Shown piece by piece: positions 18,099 through 27,282 of a stretch of 64,000 nt of DNA (positions are counted from its first letter, which is position 1; each line of letters starts with the position of its first letter). The notes under the pieces were generated by a model. That model ran no database searches. It had not been told where the DNA came from and worked only from the letters and a program-made list of their open reading frames with translations. Origin of the DNA: Oscillospiraceae bacterium (GTDB lineage Bacteria > Bacillota > Clostridia > Oscillospirales > Ruminococcaceae); NCBI GenBank assembly GCA_017550285.1, contig JAFZPP010000022.1, forward strand, positions 26,896-90,895, read 5' to 3'. The position numbers were made by a program, and so were the translations under genes.

Positions 18099-18746
18099 AT
18101 GAAAAAGCTCTGCAATACACTTTATATTTTAACGGAGAACAGCTATCTGCATTGCGAAAACGGTACAATCTGCGTGAAGATCGGCGGGACAGAAAAAACA
18201 AGAATTCCGGCGCATACGGTTGATTCGATCATATGCTTATGCAATACGACTGTATCTTCTCCGTTTATCGGGTTCTGCGGTGAACAGGGGATATCTTTGT
18301 CTTTCCATTCGGATCACGGCAGGTTTTACGGCAGAATAACCGGTCCCGTCAGCGGAAATGTATTGCTGCGCACGAAACAGTATCAATGGATCGGTTCGCC
18401 GGAATCCGCGGAAATCGTGCGGAATATCCTCAGCGGAAAGCTGCTGAACAGCCGGAATCTTCTTTTGAAATCCGCACGAAATACAACAGAGGATAAAGCG
18501 GATATTCTCAGAAACGCGGCACAGATGCTTTCAGAACAGCAAACTGCTCTGGAAACTGCGGACAGCATTGACCGTATGCTTGTTGATCCGGCACAATTCG
18601 CACAAATCAAAGCGGAGCTTTCAAAAATCATTGATTCGCAGACGGATTCCATTCGGTTTTACCGTCTCGGCAGCAAATGGGAGACCAAAATCGAAACAAT
18701 GGGGCTGGAAAAGGGAATCAGGCAGGATGAACCGCTGCTTCTGTAA
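18099..18746 (+). pseudogene. cas1::cas2 deletion fusion (type I-C-like remnant)
   Basis: 215 codons preceded by GGGAGGTGA. Residues 1-160 match the N-terminal half of type I-C Cas1 (start MKKLCNTLYIL, IPAHTVDSIICL, the HGRFYGRITGPVSGNVLLR region and QQTALETADSIDRM). From about residue 163 the sequence becomes the C-terminal part of Cas2 (QFAQIKAELSKIIDSQTDSI, FYRLGSKW, then a pro-leucine tail). The Cas1 alpha-helical catalytic half and the Cas2 N-terminus are missing, so an in-frame deletion near 18580 joined the genes, which are adjacent in intact loci. Spacer integration activity is not expected. No repeat-spacer array follows. Confidence 0.8.
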
Positions 18747-19042
18747 AAGCGATGAGCATAATCCCTGCCTGCGGCAGATCATACCGGTCGGCGCACTGCA
18801 TAAAAAAATACTGCTTATTCCGTAAAAAATGCTGTTTATTCCGTGATTGCATTGACAAAAATAGACGAATATGCTATATTTATGGTGTATAATCCGGCGC
18901 GGTTGTGAATAATTAACAATATTAAAGAAAAATAATGGGTGAGACGGTACAATCACACGGATTCTGTCATCTCACGCACCGGACAGCGCAGTCGGGAAAT
19001 ACTGCTGCACCGGTTATATTTATTTGGAACGGGGGTATATTT
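18747..19042 (+). promoter_or_regulatory. Promoter and long leader of the dockerin beta-helix gene
   Basis: TTGACA (18852-18857), 17 bases, TATATT (18875-18880) with TGC before the -10. Upstream, TTATTCCGT occurs twice (about 18813 and 18835) in near-direct repeat. The transcribed leader would be about 160 bases; GGTGAGA near 18935 can pair with TCTCACC-like sequence near 18971. I do not recognise a known riboswitch in it. GGGGG precedes the ATG. Confidence 0.6.
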
Positions 19043-21925
19043 ATGAAACACAGAACACACAGACAAACTGCACTCTTTTGCAGTCTGCTGCTGACGGCTG
19101 GGGCAGTGCAGCTTCCGGCGGTACCGGTCAGTGCCGCGGAAGTCTATGCCGAGCTCTATGTCTCGCCGGACGGTGACGACAGCAATGCAGGTACAAAAGC
19201 CGCACCGCTGAAAACGCTTGCCGGTGCGCGGGATGCCGTGCGCAAGTGTAGAGACGGTATGACCGGTGATATTATCGTCAATTTCCGCGGCGGTGTGTAC
19301 CGTATGACGGAGGCGGTCGCATTTGATACGCGCGATTCCGCACCGGATGGCTGCCGCATCATCTATCAGGCATATGAGGATGAAACACCGGTTTTCTCCG
19401 GTGCAGTGCAGGTCACGGGCTGGGAGAAATACAATGACAAGCTCTATGCTGCGCCGCTGGACCGTGACGCGAAGCTGCGCAATCTCTATGTCAACGATCA
19501 CCGTGCGAACATGGGCAGTGTCCGTGTCGAAGCGCAGGGCGGATACGGAGAATACGGCATTACCGCAGGACAGGCAGACTGGGCGTGGGTCTCCGGCGTG
19601 AAATCCGACGGCGTCAAATACCGCGCAGGCGATGTGCCGAAGATTGAATCCAATTTCGATGATCTGGAAATCGTCAACGGCACGACATGGAATGAAAATA
19701 TCGTCTGCACGCGCGATGTGAAATATGAAAACGGTACGCTTGTCCTGCTTTTGCAGCAGCCGTACGGTGCGATTGCGCAGACGCCCGGCTGGAACTGCGC
19801 CTTCAACTGCGGCGGGCAGCATACGATTTACAACGCATTCAGCTTTGTTGATTCGCCCGGCGAATTCTATTTTGATAAAACCGCGAAGATGCTTTATTAT
19901 TATCCTTATGAGGGCGAGGATATGTCAAAGGCGGATGTCGAAGCGCCGGTTGCCGATCAGCTCATTACAATCGCAGGCAAATCCACGACAGACCGCGTGC
20001 AGAATCTGACATTCCGCGGCATCACCTTCGCACATACCGATTATCAGCTCACGGATGTGGACGGCTCGCACGGCAAAACGACCTGTCAGGCGGCACAGAC
20101 CTATACCGCCTTTGCCGATTCCAACTGGCACCAGTATAAATATGAAATGGTTGATACGCTGCCGGGTGTCATCAATGTGACCAATGCAGATTCTGTCAAC
20201 TTCACCGGCAATGTCATCAAACACACCGGTGCGGACGGTCTCTCGATGCCGAATGACGTTGTCAACTGCACGGTCTCCGGCAATTACATCACCGATATCA
20301 CTTCATCGGGCATTACAATCGGACATCCGCAGCATGTGTACATCGGCGACGGTGACGGCTCGAACAAAGAGAAGTATCCGCGCGGCATTGAAGGCATCTG
20401 CAAGAATGATACGGTCAGCGACAATCTGCTCTATGATATCAGCGTGGTGCACGGCTTCGGCGGCTGCGCGGCTGTTACGGCGTATTTCGTCGATTCTGTG
20501 AAGATTCTGCGCAATCAGGTGCAGAAAACCGCGTATAACGGCATTCATCTCGGCTGGGGCTGGAATATGTTTCTTGATTCCGAGACCTGCCGTGACAATC
20601 AGATTTGCTATAACCGCGTAATCGACGCCGTGAACCGTCTGCATGACAGCGGCGCAATCTATACAATCGGGCAGATGCCGGGCACGGTCATCAATGAGAA
20701 CTATGTAGACGGCATTCCGGCGGGCGGCTTCGGCGCGCCGACCTACGGTCTCCATAACGATGACGGTACGGCATGGATTGAGGAATTTGACAATGTGCTC
20801 GACATTGATAAAAATGTGACCTATACGATCAACTGTGAGGATTTCGGCATCAAGCATCATCTGAATATCAAGCGCACCTATGCGACCGTCAACAAAATGG
20901 GCAAGAATCCGCCCGACTGCGATATTGATGCACCGATTGTGGTTGCGGATGCGGTATGGAATCAGCCGCAGTATGAAATCTGCGTTAATTCCGGCTTGCA
21001 GGATGCATTCAAAAGCATCATGCCGGAAAATATGATGACCGATGCGGATTATGTATTCCCCGCAAGCTGTGCAACAACCGGCGATACGATTATCCCGATC
21101 CGCAGTGCAGGCAGCGGCAAAACGGTCTGGTTTGCACCGGACGGCACAACGGCATTCAAAGCCGGCAGCAATATGACAAAGGTCACCGGTACTGCCGCAA
21201 AGATCAAAACACCGGCGGAATCCGGCGAATACTACATCTATGTGACCGATACTTCCGGCAAGGTGCTGAGCAAGTCGAAGCATCTGCTGCGTGTCGGCGG
21301 CGGCAGTGCGGCAATGAGCGGCGATGCGGTCGAGGCAGCATCCTATGATGTGCAGTCCGGCGTCGATATCGAGAATTTGCAGGAAGGCGGCAGGGATGTC
21401 GGCTATATCGAAAACGGTGACTGGATCGGCTTTCAGAATGTCGATTTCAAGGACGGCGCAGATGCAATCGAGTTTTGCTATGCGTCACCGTCTGGCGGTT
21501 CTTCGATTGAGGTCCGGCTCGATGCACCGGACAGTACGCTGATCGGCACTTGTGCGGTGAAAAATACCGGCGGCTGGCATGATTTTGCGACCAATACCGC
21601 AGCGCTTGAGAAGACAACCGGCAAACATGATCTCTATTTTGTTTTCAAGGGCGGCGAAAGCTATCTGTTCAATCTGATGTCGTGGAAGCTGAAATTCCCG
21701 AATGAGCCGGAAATGATTGAAGACTGGATTTACGGTGATCTCAACGGCGATGAGATCATTGACGGGCGCGATCTGACGCTGCTGAAACGTGCTGTTCTGA
21801 CGGGCACTGTGGCAGGTCTGAAAGCGGGCGATCTCAACGGCGATCTGGATGTCGATGCGGAGGACGTCAGACTGCACATAGATTATCTGCTCGGAAAAAT
21901 CAAGCAATTTCCGGTTGAAGAATAA
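19043..21925 (+). CDS. Dockerin-bearing right-handed beta-helix enzyme (GH141-like) with CBM6
   Basis: 960 residues from ATG 19043, chosen because it gives a clean signal peptide (MKHRTHRQTALFCSLLLTAG, cleavage near VSAAE) behind GGGGG; the frame is open 36 codons upstream. Residues about 35-680 begin ELYVSPDGDDSNAGTKAAP and continue as a beta-helix with NLTFRGITFAHTDYQL, resembling family GH141 and related pectin or xylan enzymes. Residues about 762-884 are a CBM6-type carbohydrate-binding module (YIENGDWIGFQNVDF, then LYFVFKGG). Residues about 897-955 are a type I dockerin with two calcium loops, GDLNGDEIIDGRDLTLLKR and GDLNGDLDVDAEDV. A cellulosomal enzyme attacking a complex plant polysaccharide; exact substrate unknown. 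Confidence 0.85.
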   Translation: MKHRTHRQTALFCSLLLTAGAVQLPAVPVSAAEVYAELYVSPDGDDSNAGTKAAPLKTLAGARDAVRKCRDGMTGDIIVNFRGGVYRMTEAVAFDTRDSAPDGCRIIYQAYEDETPVFSGAVQVTGWEKYNDKLYAAPLDRDAKLRNLYVNDHRANMGSVRVEAQGGYGEYGITAGQADWAWVSGVKSDGVKYRAGDVPKIESNFDDLEIVNGTTWNENIVCTRDVKYENGTLVLLLQQPYGAIAQTPGWNCAFNCGGQHTIYNAFSFVDSPGEFYFDKTAKMLYYYPYEGEDMSKADVEAPVADQLITIAGKSTTDRVQNLTFRGITFAHTDYQLTDVDGSHGKTTCQAAQTYTAFADSNWHQYKYEMVDTLPGVINVTNADSVNFTGNVIKHTGADGLSMPNDVVNCTVSGNYITDITSSGITIGHPQHVYIGDGDGSNKEKYPRGIEGICKNDTVSDNLLYDISVVHGFGGCAAVTAYFVDSVKILRNQVQKTAYNGIHLGWGWNMFLDSETCRDNQICYNRVIDAVNRLHDSGAIYTIGQMPGTVINENYVDGIPAGGFGAPTYGLHNDDGTAWIEEFDNVLDIDKNVTYTINCEDFGIKHHLNIKRTYATVNKMGKNPPDCDIDAPIVVADAVWNQPQYEICVNSGLQDAFKSIMPENMMTDADYVFPASCATTGDTIIPIRSAGSGKTVWFAPDGTTAFKAGSNMTKVTGTAAKIKTPAESGEYYIYVTDTSGKVLSKSKHLLRVGGGSAAMSGDAVEAASYDVQSGVDIENLQEGGRDVGYIENGDWIGFQNVDFKDGADAIEFCYASPSGGSSIEVRLDAPDSTLIGTCAVKNTGGWHDFATNTAALEKTTGKHDLYFVFKGGESYLFNLMSWKLKFPNEPEMIEDWIYGDLNGDEIIDGRDLTLLKRAVLTGTVAGLKAGDLNGDLDVDAEDVRLHIDYLLGKIKQFPVEE

Positions 21926-21937
21926 AACTGTATGAAA

Positions 21938-21971
21938 CAGAGACCTGACCTTGCCGTCAGGTCTCTGTTTT
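21938..21971 (+). terminator. Terminator of the beta-helix gene
   Basis: A 12-base perfect stem, CAGAGACCTGAC and GTCAGGTCTCTG, with a 6-base loop, followed by TTTT. Confidence 0.85.
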
Positions 21972-22079
21972 CGGCATGGAAATACAGAAAATCATATGTG
22001 AAAATGCACATTATATATACCGGAGCAGATGCTGTTTTGTCTGCAATCTGGATTTTTGATCGGACATCGGTTTTCCCTC

Positions 22080-22164
22080 TTGACAAATCAGAAGGTTGGT
22101 GATAAAATCTCATTGTTAGCATATGCTTACTGCTGATTTGCTGCGGTTAGATGCCGCTAACAAT
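22080..22164 (+). promoter_or_regulatory. Promoter and inverted repeat upstream of the ABC transporter
   Basis: TTGACA (22080-22085), 17 bases, TAAAAT (22103-22108). Just downstream, ATTGTTAGC (22112-22120) and GCTAACAAT (22156-22164) form a 9-base inverted repeat around a 35-base loop that itself contains GCGGTTAGATGCCGC. It could be an operator in the early transcribed region or an attenuator stem. Confidence 0.65.
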
Positions 22165-22220
22165 ATGAGGAGAACAATTATTTTTGCTCTCTGGGGACAC
22201 AGCGACATAAGGAGGTCATA

Positions 22221-22937
22221 ATGAGCGAAGCAGAAAGAAAATTCTTAGAGGTACACGGGCTGAAAAAGAGCTTCGGCAGCGGCGACACGAAACAGGATGT
22301 TCTGAAAGGGCTGGACTTCACGGTCAGCAAAGGGGAATTTTGTGTGCTGCTCGGACCGTCCGGTTCCGGAAAATCTACCCTGCTGAATATTCTCGGCGGC
22401 ATTGACAGCGCCGACGAGGGCGAAATCCTGATCAACGGCGACAAGCTCGAAGACATGAACGAAAAGAGCCTGACGCGCTACCGCCGCAAGCATCTGGGGT
22501 ATGTGTTTCAATCGTATAATCTCATTCCGAATCTCAATGTCAAGGAAAACATCGAAACCGGCGCCTATCTCTCGGATCAGCCGCTGGACATTGACGAGCT
22601 GCTGAAAATCCTCGGCCTGTTTGAGCACCGCTATAAGCTGCCGAATCAGCTTTCCGGCGGTCAGCAGCAGCGCGTGTCAATCGGTCGGGCAATCGTCAAA
22701 AATCCGGATATTCTGCTCTGCGACGAGCCGACCGGCGCACTCGATTATACGACATCCAAGGAGATTTTGCAGCTCATTGAAGAGGTGAATCAAAAATACG
22801 GTAATACGGTCATTATGGTGACGCACAACGAGGCGATCAAGCGCATGGCAGACCATGTCATCAAGCTGCGTGACGGCAAAATCCGGCACGATGACCGCAT
22901 CACGGATAAAATCACTGCGGCTGAGCTGGAATGGTAA
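22221..22937 (+). CDS. ABC transporter ATP-binding protein, MacB/LolD type
   Basis: 238 residues with Walker A GPSGSGKST (45-53), Q-loop YVFQSYNLIPNL, signature LSGGQQQR, Walker B ILLCDEPTGALD and H-loop VTHN. AAGGAGG precedes the ATG. It pairs with the permease that starts 13 bases downstream. MacB-like ATPases drive FtsX-type permeases that work as mechanotransmission devices or peptide and antibiotic exporters, rather than importers. Confidence 0.92.
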   Translation: MSEAERKFLEVHGLKKSFGSGDTKQDVLKGLDFTVSKGEFCVLLGPSGSGKSTLLNILGGIDSADEGEILINGDKLEDMNEKSLTRYRRKHLGYVFQSYNLIPNLNVKENIETGAYLSDQPLDIDELLKILGLFEHRYKLPNQLSGGQQQRVSIGRAIVKNPDILLCDEPTGALDYTTSKEILQLIEEVNQKYGNTVIMVTHNEAIKRMADHVIKLRDGKIRHDDRITDKITAAELEW

Positions 22938-22949
22938 GGGGGCAGCAGT

Positions 22950-25694
22950 ATGGAGAACATTCAGTTCGGAAAACGCCCCAAAAACCCGCTGCGCAAGCGT
23001 GTCCGGCGCGATTTGCTGCGCGACTGGAAACGCTATCTGATGATCTTTGCGATGCTGGTCGTGATCATCGGCTTTGTATCGGGCATGTATGTCGCAAACA
23101 ACAGTATGATGACATCGCTGGACGGCAATGCGGCAAAATTCAGACGCGAGGACGGCCATTTTGAGCTCTCCCGCATCGCGGAGCCGGAAATGATCGAAGC
23201 GAATGCATCCGGCAAAAAAGCGGATATGGTAAAGATTTTCCGTGCGCGTGCTTATACGGAAGCCGAGCCGGAGATTCAGCAGGCAGTGCAGGAAGCCGTC
23301 GAAGAACAGGTGCGGGAACAGGTCAGGGCTGCAATCACAGAGCAGGTCACGGCGGCTGTTGATGCACAGATCGAGGCTGCCGGACAGAAGATGCCCGAAG
23401 AAATGCGGCAGGAAATGCTGGACACGTCGCTGCAAACCGCAATGGATGAAAACTATGAAAAAGCGGTGAAGGATGCACTGAAAGAGGCATGGGATTCCGC
23501 CGAATACAAGGATGCCCTTGCCGAAGCGACAGACAAAGCACATGCGGAAATTGACAAAGAAATCGACAAGGAATATACAAAGCTGGCAGAGCGCTTTGAG
23601 CTCGATCAGACATTTGACGCTGTGCCGGTCAATGTATATGAGCTGTTCTATAAAAATGCGGATGAGCATATTTCCGGTGATGCAGAATTTGCGGGGAGTA
23701 TTCGTGTCTACAATCAACGGAATGAGATCAATCTGTATGATCTGCTTTCCGGCAGAGCACCGGAAAATGACCGTGAAATCATCATTGACCGGATGCACGC
23801 GGACAATGCCGGCGTCAGAATCGGCGATACGGTCCGAGCGGACGGCGCGGAATTTGAAGTGGTCGGACTTGCATCATTCACCGATTACATCACGCTGTTC
23901 GAGAGCAACACCGATACCATGTTTGATGCACTGACCTTTGATGTCGGTATGGTGACAGAGGAGGGCTTCGAGCGGATCAGTACGTCGGTGCATGCAAATT
24001 ATGCTTTTTCTTATGTGCATCCGCCGGCTGATCTGTACGAAGAAAAAACATCTTCCGATCATTTCCTGAAAGCGCTGATTACACAGACTGCCGTATCCGA
24101 AAAAGAAATGGAAATCAAGGATTATGTGCCGGCTTATGCAAACCATGCAATCACCTTTGCAGAAGAAGATCTTGGTTCGGATCTGGCAATGAGCGGCGTG
24201 ATTCTCTATGTTATGATTGCGGTGCTTGCGTTCATTTTTGCGGTGAATATCAGCAGCACGCTGGAGAAAGAGGCTTCTTTCATCGGTACGCTGCGTGCGT
24301 CCGGCTTTACGAAAGGGGAGCTGCTGCGCTATTACATGAGCGCGCCGCTGCTGATTGTGACGATTGCATCCATTGTCGGCAATGTGCTCGGCTATACCGT
24401 ATTCAAAAACATCGCAGTCGGGATGTACTATCAGAGCTACAGCCTGCCGACCTATGAAACACTCTGGACGCCGGAGGCATTTCTCCGCACGACAATCGTG
24501 CCGTTTTTGCTGATGCTGCTGATCAATTTTGTTGTGATTCTGCGGATGCTGCGGCTCTCTCCGCTGAAATTCCTGCGGCATGACCTCAAAAAAACGCGCC
24601 GCAAAAAAGCAGTTCGCCTGCCGCGCTGGAGCTTTTTCCGCCGGTTCCGTCTGCGTGTCTTCTTGCAGAATATCCCGAATTATCTGATGCTGTTTGTCGG
24701 CATCAGCTTTGTGATGCTGCTGCTTTCGCTGGTTGTCGGTCTGCCCTCGACGCTTTCCTATTATCAGGAGACCATGCCGGGGATGATGTTCGCAAAGGAA
24801 CAGGTGATCCTGACGGATTACAAGGATGCAGATGACGCGGTCATCCGCACAGAAACAGACGGCGCAGAACCGTTTTCCATGGGCGCACTGGAATACCGCA
24901 CCGAAAAATTCAGCGAGGAGATTTCTGTGTACGGCGTTGCAGAAAACAGCCGCTATATCAGTCTCAGTCCGCAGAATCAGCCGGACGATATGTGGATATC
25001 AACTGCCTTTTCAAATAAGTATCATCTGCACACGGGCGACAGCTTTGTTCTGCATGAAAAATATGAAAACAAGCAGTATACATGGAATGTCGCAGGCGTG
25101 TATGACTATGATGCGGCGCTGTCTGTGTTCATGTCGAATGAACGCTTCAATGCAGTGTTTGAACGCGATGCGGATGCCTTCAGCGGGTATCTTTCAGACG
25201 AAACGATTACCGATATTCCTGAAAAGCAGATTGTCAAGCGCATCACATCGGATGACATGATGAAAATTGCAAAGCAGCTTGACCATTCATTCGGCAGCTA
25301 TATCGTGTATTTCCAGTATGTCTGCGTGATTATTGCAGCGATTATTCTGTATCTGCTGACGAAAATCATCATTGAGAAGAATGAGCGCCCGATTTCAATG
25401 ATCAAGATTCTGGGTTATGAGGACGGCGAGATTGCGCGGCTGTATCTTCTGACAACGGCGGTTGTTGTGATCGTCACAGAGCTGATTGCAATGGCACTGG
25501 GCTTTTATGCGATGAAGCTGATGTGGGAGATTATGCTGCAAACGCTCGGCGGCTATTTCGCATTCATCATGAAGCCGGACGGCTTTGTGAAGGAGTTTGC
25601 GCTTGTCACGGCGGCATATCTCGTGATTACGGTATTTGATTTTATCCGCATCCGGCGAATCCCGAAGGTTCTCGCGCTGAAAAATACAGAATAA
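22950..25694 (+). CDS. FtsX-type ABC transporter permease with extracellular coiled-coil insert
   Basis: 914 residues. Residue about 28-52 is the first membrane helix after a very basic N-terminus (KRVRRDLLRDWKR). A large outside domain follows, of which about 85-215 is charged and Ala/Glu/Gln-rich (EIQQAVQEAVEEQVREQVRA), probably a long helical coiled coil. FtsX domain 1 has three helices at about 400-540, then a second first-helix (about 580-605), a second outside domain, and FtsX domain 2 at about 785-905. The layout matches two-domain MacB/YknZ-like permeases fused in one chain. Substrate not indicated; related systems expel antimicrobial peptides or control wall enzymes. Confidence 0.88.
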   Translation: MENIQFGKRPKNPLRKRVRRDLLRDWKRYLMIFAMLVVIIGFVSGMYVANNSMMTSLDGNAAKFRREDGHFELSRIAEPEMIEANASGKKADMVKIFRARAYTEAEPEIQQAVQEAVEEQVREQVRAAITEQVTAAVDAQIEAAGQKMPEEMRQEMLDTSLQTAMDENYEKAVKDALKEAWDSAEYKDALAEATDKAHAEIDKEIDKEYTKLAERFELDQTFDAVPVNVYELFYKNADEHISGDAEFAGSIRVYNQRNEINLYDLLSGRAPENDREIIIDRMHADNAGVRIGDTVRADGAEFEVVGLASFTDYITLFESNTDTMFDALTFDVGMVTEEGFERISTSVHANYAFSYVHPPADLYEEKTSSDHFLKALITQTAVSEKEMEIKDYVPAYANHAITFAEEDLGSDLAMSGVILYVMIAVLAFIFAVNISSTLEKEASFIGTLRASGFTKGELLRYYMSAPLLIVTIASIVGNVLGYTVFKNIAVGMYYQSYSLPTYETLWTPEAFLRTTIVPFLLMLLINFVVILRMLRLSPLKFLRHDLKKTRRKKAVRLPRWSFFRRFRLRVFLQNIPNYLMLFVGISFVMLLLSLVVGLPSTLSYYQETMPGMMFAKEQVILTDYKDADDAVIRTETDGAEPFSMGALEYRTEKFSEEISVYGVAENSRYISLSPQNQPDDMWISTAFSNKYHLHTGDSFVLHEKYENKQYTWNVAGVYDYDAALSVFMSNERFNAVFERDADAFSGYLSDETITDIPEKQIVKRITSDDMMKIAKQLDHSFGSYIVYFQYVCVIIAAIILYLLTKIIIEKNERPISMIKILGYEDGEIARLYLLTTAVVVIVTELIAMALGFYAMKLMWEIMLQTLGGYFAFIMKPDGFVKEFALVTAAYLVITVFDFIRIRRIPKVLALKNTE

Positions 25695-25747
25695 AAGATC
25701 AGACGGACAATGCGCTTTCGGGCGGGAGCGCGCTTGCCGAACGCCTC

Positions 25748-25776
25748 TTGACAAAATCACAAGAATCTGTTATAAT
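25748..25776 (+). promoter_or_regulatory. Promoter of the zinc uptake operon
   Basis: Full consensus promoter: TTGACA (25748-25753), 17 bases, TATAAT (25771-25776). Confidence 0.85.
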
Positions 25777-25787
25777 ACATTCTGGCA

Positions 25788-25810
25788 AAAATGATACTGA
25801 TTATCATTTT
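25788..25810 (+). promoter_or_regulatory. Fur-family (probably Zur) operator
   Basis: A perfect 9-base inverted repeat, AAAATGATA and TATCATTTT, with a 5-base centre, starts 11 bases after the -10. The inner TGATACTGATTATCA fits the 7-1-7 pattern of Fur/Zur/PerR boxes. As the operon encodes a zinc transporter, Zur is the likely repressor, blocking transcription in zinc-replete cells. The regulator gene is not in the window. Confidence 0.8.
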
Positions 25811-25838
25811 GATTTTACGCGGAAAGGGGATGCTGAAT

Positions 25839-26129
25839 ATGAAATCCAGATTCACGACGATTCTGATGGCTGTCTTGCTTTGCCTGTCCGTATTCGGCTC
25901 CGTTTTCTGCCTTGCTGAACATACAAATCACGAATGCACCGGCGAGAACTGTGCGGTCTGCGCAATCCTCGAACAGTGTACCCAGCGGCTCCGCACGGTC
26001 GCAGCGGCTGCTGCTGTGCTGATCCGGCAGCTTGTGCTGTGCATGGCTGCGGCTGTGATATTTGTGCCTCTGTTCAGCAGGATTGCCGCCGCAACTCCCA
26101 TACAGTTAAAAGTGAAACTTCTGAATTAA
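25839..26129 (+). CDS. Small membrane protein with extracellular Cys/His cluster, first gene of the zinc operon
   Basis: 96 residues from ATG 25839 (an alternative ATG at 25830 is too close to the GGGG). A first hydrophobic segment (about 5-24) is followed by EHTNHECTGENCAVCAILEQ, with two His and three Cys in 16 residues plus a further Cys, then a second and third hydrophobic stretch (about 51-85). The cluster would lie outside the membrane if the first segment stays as an anchor, or could be a cleaved signal. The placement under a Fur-family box before znuA suggests a zinc-binding accessory or chaperone. I do not recognise a named family. Confidence 0.75.
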   Translation: MKSRFTTILMAVLLCLSVFGSVFCLAEHTNHECTGENCAVCAILEQCTQRLRTVAAAAAVLIRQLVLCMAAAVIFVPLFSRIAAATPIQLKVKLLN

Positions 26130-26226
26130 ATATTGATGCGAATTGCGAAAATGGAAGGGCACCGGCAAAACAGCCGGATGCCCTGTCTTTGCTGTGCTTC
26201 AATATTTTATTCGGAGGTTATTTTTT

Positions 26227-27261
26227 ATGAAACACAATCGTTTTACGGCGCTTTTACTTTGTGCGCCGATGCTTTCCGCCATGACCGCATGCAGTGCCGG
26301 CAATATTGCAACAGCGGATAATTCTGCAAAAAAAATGAAGATCGTTTGCACAATTTTTCCGGAATATGACTGGGTGAAGCAGATTCTCGGCAATCATGCG
26401 GAGCAGGCAGAGCTGACCTATCTGCTGGATTCCGGCATGGATTTGCACAGTTATCAGCCGACCGCCATGGACATGGCAAAAATCGCGGACTGCGACCTCT
26501 TTGTCTATGTCGGCGGCGAATCGGACGAGTGGGCGGAGGATGCGCTGGCTGAGGCAGTCAATCAGAATATGCAGGTCATCAATCTGCTGGAGGTCATGGG
26601 TGATGCCGCGAAAGCGGAGGAAGTCAAGGAAGGCATGGAGCATGATCATGACCATGAACACGACCATGACCACGCGGACGAAGATCATGATGAACACGAT
26701 CATGAACATGAAGAGGATGAAATCGAATACGATGAACATGTCTGGCTTTCGCTGAAAAATGCAAAGCTGCTCTGCACTGAGATTGCCGATAAGCTGACGG
26801 TGCTGGACAGCGCAAATGCTGCCGATTATAAAGCCAATCTCGAGACCTACAATGCACAGCTCGACAGGCTCGACAGCGATTTCCAGACGCTGGCTGACAG
26901 TGCATCGCAGAAAACACTGGTCTTCGGCGACCGTTTCCCGTTCCGTTATCTGGTTGATGATTACGGTCTGGATTATTATGCAGCGTTTGTCGGCTGCTCT
27001 GCGGAAACCGAAGCGAGCTTTGAGACCATTGTATTCCTTGCGGAGAAAACGGATGAATTCGGCTGCGGCACGGTTTTCACAATCGAAAGCTCTGACCGTA
27101 AGATCGCACAGACGATCATTGACAATACCAAAGACAGAAATCAGACAATCGCTGAACTGAACTCCCTGCAATCTGTTACAAAAGACCAGATCGGCAGCGG
27201 GGTAACCTATCTCTCGCTGATGCAGCAGAATTATGATGTACTGAAAAACGCATTGCAGTAA
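26227..27261 (+). CDS. znuA: Zinc ABC transporter substrate-binding lipoprotein
   Basis: 344 residues from ATG 26227 behind GGAGG. Lipoprotein signal with MLSAMTACSAG. A/ZnuA fold of cluster A-I binding proteins: IFPEYDWVKQIL, the ligand region SGMDLHSYQPTAMD, a very His-rich loop at about 139-165 (HDHDHEHDHDHADEDHDEHD) and YDEHVWLSLKN. Where many relatives have a His in the second-lobe motif this protein has GDRFPFRYLVDDYGL, the form usual in one Firmicute subgroup. It delivers zinc to the channel encoded two genes on. Likely repressed by Zur in zinc excess. Confidence 0.93.
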   Translation: MKHNRFTALLLCAPMLSAMTACSAGNIATADNSAKKMKIVCTIFPEYDWVKQILGNHAEQAELTYLLDSGMDLHSYQPTAMDMAKIADCDLFVYVGGESDEWAEDALAEAVNQNMQVINLLEVMGDAAKAEEVKEGMEHDHDHEHDHDHADEDHDEHDHEHEEDEIEYDEHVWLSLKNAKLLCTEIADKLTVLDSANAADYKANLETYNAQLDRLDSDFQTLADSASQKTLVFGDRFPFRYLVDDYGLDYYAAFVGCSAETEASFETIVFLAEKTDEFGCGTVFTIESSDRKIAQTIIDNTKDRNQTIAELNSLQSVTKDQIGSGVTYLSLMQQNYDVLKNALQ

Positions 27262-27282
27262 CGGGATAAGGAGGATTCGGCG

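Noticed and set aside
18747..19042. Possible CRISPR array after the cas remnant
   Set aside because: No regularly spaced repeat of 25-37 bases is present; only TTATTCCGT occurs twice.
18880..19042. Riboswitch in the leader of the beta-helix gene
   Set aside because: A GGTGAGA/TCTCACC pairing is possible, but no conserved core of a known riboswitch class was recognised.
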